10,753 bases of DNA from Pseudomonadota bacterium (GTDB lineage Bacteria; Pseudomonadota; Gammaproteobacteria; Ga0077536). The notes beneath the pieces were generated by a model that saw nothing but the letters and a program-made list of their open reading frames with translations, made no database searches and was not told where the DNA came from. Each line of letters opens with the position of its first letter. The stretch's first letter is position 1. The stretch lies in contig JADJYF010000025.1 in NCBI GenBank assembly GCA_016719885.1, forward strand, positions 1 through 10,753, read 5' to 3'. Both the position numbers and the translations under genes were made by a program. This document shows, one piece after another, positions 9,284-10,753 of the stretch.

Positions 9284-10753
9284 TTAGATATCAAGCAGAT
9301 AAGTGGTAGACGCAGCTGCCGCCTGATGCCGTTGGCGAGCCGCGCGTTACCGCTACTACCCACCGACTTCAAGGCCTCGTGACTGGTCGGGATCGGCGAT
9401 TCACGCAGGTCCGGCGCCGTGCCACCCGATACCACGCCGCTGCCATGGCATTGACGCAGGTGCTGACACAGACGCCTGGCCGGCGGCGGCGAGTTGGTCG
9501 TCGACCTCAAAGTCCCGCACATCGATGGGCTGCGCGAAGGCCGGTGGCGGCGACGGCGGCATGGGCAGCTTGCCGTCGAGGCTGAACGTGATCACCCGTC
9601 GCGGATGCACCTTGTATTTCCAGCCGTGCTGCCCGGCCAGCGTGCCGGTCAACAGCGCCGAACCGCCCCAACCCACCATCAGCGCCACCTGCTGCTTGCC
9701 GTCGACCGTGTAGGTGATGGGCGCTGCGGTGATGCCGGAGCCGACGTTCACCTTCCACAGTTCGTCGCCAGTGGTGGCGTTGTAGGCGACGAACAAGCCG
9801 TCGGCGCGCCCTTCGAACACCAGGTTGCCGGCGGTGGTCATGGTGCCGGGGTTTCAGTTGGGTGGCAGGGTCTTCTTACCGACCTGCTTTTGATTGACGG
9901 GTCCCAGGCCAGCAACGAGGACGACTCCAGTCGCCGCGGGTACGTCGTCGGTGCCAAAATGCACGCCCGTGTCGATGCTGAAATGCGGTGACTGCCACTT
10001 CGTCGGATCGATACCCTTGTCGTTGAACACGCCAGCCATCTCGATGGTCGGGTGGTACCGGGGTTGTAGGACATCGGGTGCCAGCTATGCGCGCCTATCG
10101 GGCTCGGCCACACCATTTCCTCGCCGTCCTCGTAACGCGCGCCCTTCACTTCCACCGGGCGCCCGGTCTTGAGATCGACCTTCTCCGCCCACGTAACCTT
10201 GCCGAATTTCTCCGCTGACAGCAGCTCGCCGTTGGCGCGGTTGATGATGTAGAAGAAGCCGTTCTTGGGCGCGTGCAGCAGCGCCTTGATCGGCTGGCCG
10301 CCGTACTTGATGTCGGCCAGCACGATGTCCATGCTCGACTTGTAGTCCCAGGTTTCACCGGGCGTGGTCTGGTAGTGCCACTTGTACTCGCCGGTGTCGG
10401 CGTCGAGCGCGACGATGGAACACAGGAACAGGTTGTCGCCACCGCCAGGACTTCTGATCTTCTGGTTCCACGGCGACCATTGCCAGTGCCGAGCAACACC
10501 TGGTTGAACTCGGCGTCGTAGGTGATGCCATTCCACGTTGCGCCGCCGCCGTGCTTACCTCGCCGGTCCAGATCTTGGCCGCCAATTTCCCTTTATCCTC
10601 GAAGCCGTCGGCGGGATTGCCGGGGCACCACGTAGAAGCGCCACGCCTGCTTGCCGGTGTCGATGTCCGTAGGCAATCACGTAGCCGCGCGCCGCTTCGT
10701 GCTCGGTGCCGCCAATGCCGATCAGCACCTTGTCGCGGAACACCTTGGGCGCG
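9284..10753 (-). pseudogene. PQQ-dependent alcohol dehydrogenase with C-terminal cytochrome c domain (5' part outside window, many lesions)
   Basis: Periplasmic quinohaemoprotein alcohol dehydrogenase of the methanol/ethanol family, which oxidises alcohols with PQQ and passes electrons to haem c. Joined frames give, in order: VFRDKVLIGIGGTEHEA, then propeller blades with WNGITYDAEFNQVLLGTGNG, SPWNQKIRSPGGGDNLFLCS (probable catalytic Asp in GGGDN), EKFGKVTWAEKVDLKTGRP, IGAHSWHPMSYNPGT, MAGVFNDKGIDPTKWQSPHF, TTAGNLVFEGRADG and ITYTVDGKQQVALMVGWGG, then a cytochrome c part with HGSGVVSGGTAPDLRESPIP. A haem motif CVNCH appears after restoring bases near 9475 and 9450. Lesions I can place: near 10667, 10624, 10558, 10475, 10055 (about 13 bases lost), 9926, 9899, a TGG-to-TGA change at 9854-9856, 9475 and 9450. 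Open stretches are 9838-10536 and 9401-9841. The last 20-odd codons could not be framed with certainty; TAA at 9286-9284 is the likely end. True pseudogene or poor sequence: undecided. Family call is strong. Confidence 0.8.

Noticed and set aside
10050..10058. Programmed frameshift or intein-like gap at the join in the dehydrogenase
   Set aside because: No slippery heptamer or structured signal. The missing part of the conserved strand is better explained by a small deletion between short repeats or by poor sequence.

Overview
The window is high-GC DNA, probably from a gammaproteobacterium. Dense coding on the minus strand, the gene families present and the dispersed GTAGGTGCGA-type palindromes between genes all fit that. 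The assignment rests on overall look and was not tested by a search. The sequence carries an unusual number of single-base indels, so several real genes are broken into pieces in different frames.

Left edge (1-647, plus strand): the 3' end of a SulP-family anion transporter gene with a C-terminal STAS domain, interrupted by two one-base deletions. A palindromic repeat (645-721) follows. It gives the transporter its stop codon, forms a terminator-like hairpin, and also gives the converging kdpE gene its stop codon.

Centre (717-8861, minus strand, read right to left): a complete high-affinity potassium uptake operon in the order small ORF, kdpF, kdpA, kdpB, kdpC, kdpD, kdpE. KdpA forms the K+ channel-like pore, KdpB is the P-type ATPase, KdpC and KdpF are accessory membrane subunits, and KdpD/KdpE form the sensor kinase and response regulator that normally switch the operon on when K+ is limiting or osmolarity is high. 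Gene junctions are tight: small ORF/kdpF (ATGA), kdpF/kdpA (GTGA) and kdpD/kdpE (GTGA) each overlap by 4 bases. kdpA/kdpB and kdpB/kdpC are joined by short spacers with strong ribosome binding sites. Only kdpC/kdpD has a sizeable gap (120 bases). An unannotated 30-residue membrane peptide gene sits immediately before kdpF. An AT-rich patch at 8944-8962 is the best candidate for the KdpE operator.

Right side (8966-10753): about 320 bases without a gene, holding at least two more copies of the palindromic repeat family. Beyond it is the 3' two-thirds of a PQQ-dependent alcohol dehydrogenase gene with a C-terminal cytochrome c domain (quinohaemoprotein type), on the minus strand. It has at least ten lesions: one-base indels, an apparent 13-base deletion and a TGG-to-TGA stop.

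Lesions are rare in the middle of the window and dense at both ends. Many lie in short homopolymers, and three in kdpB cancel one another. This looks more like low-coverage sequence near contig ends than true gene decay, although real decay of the dehydrogenase cannot be excluded. I found no new defence or mobile system. The most original items are the small ORF leading kdpF and the repeat that ends two convergent genes.
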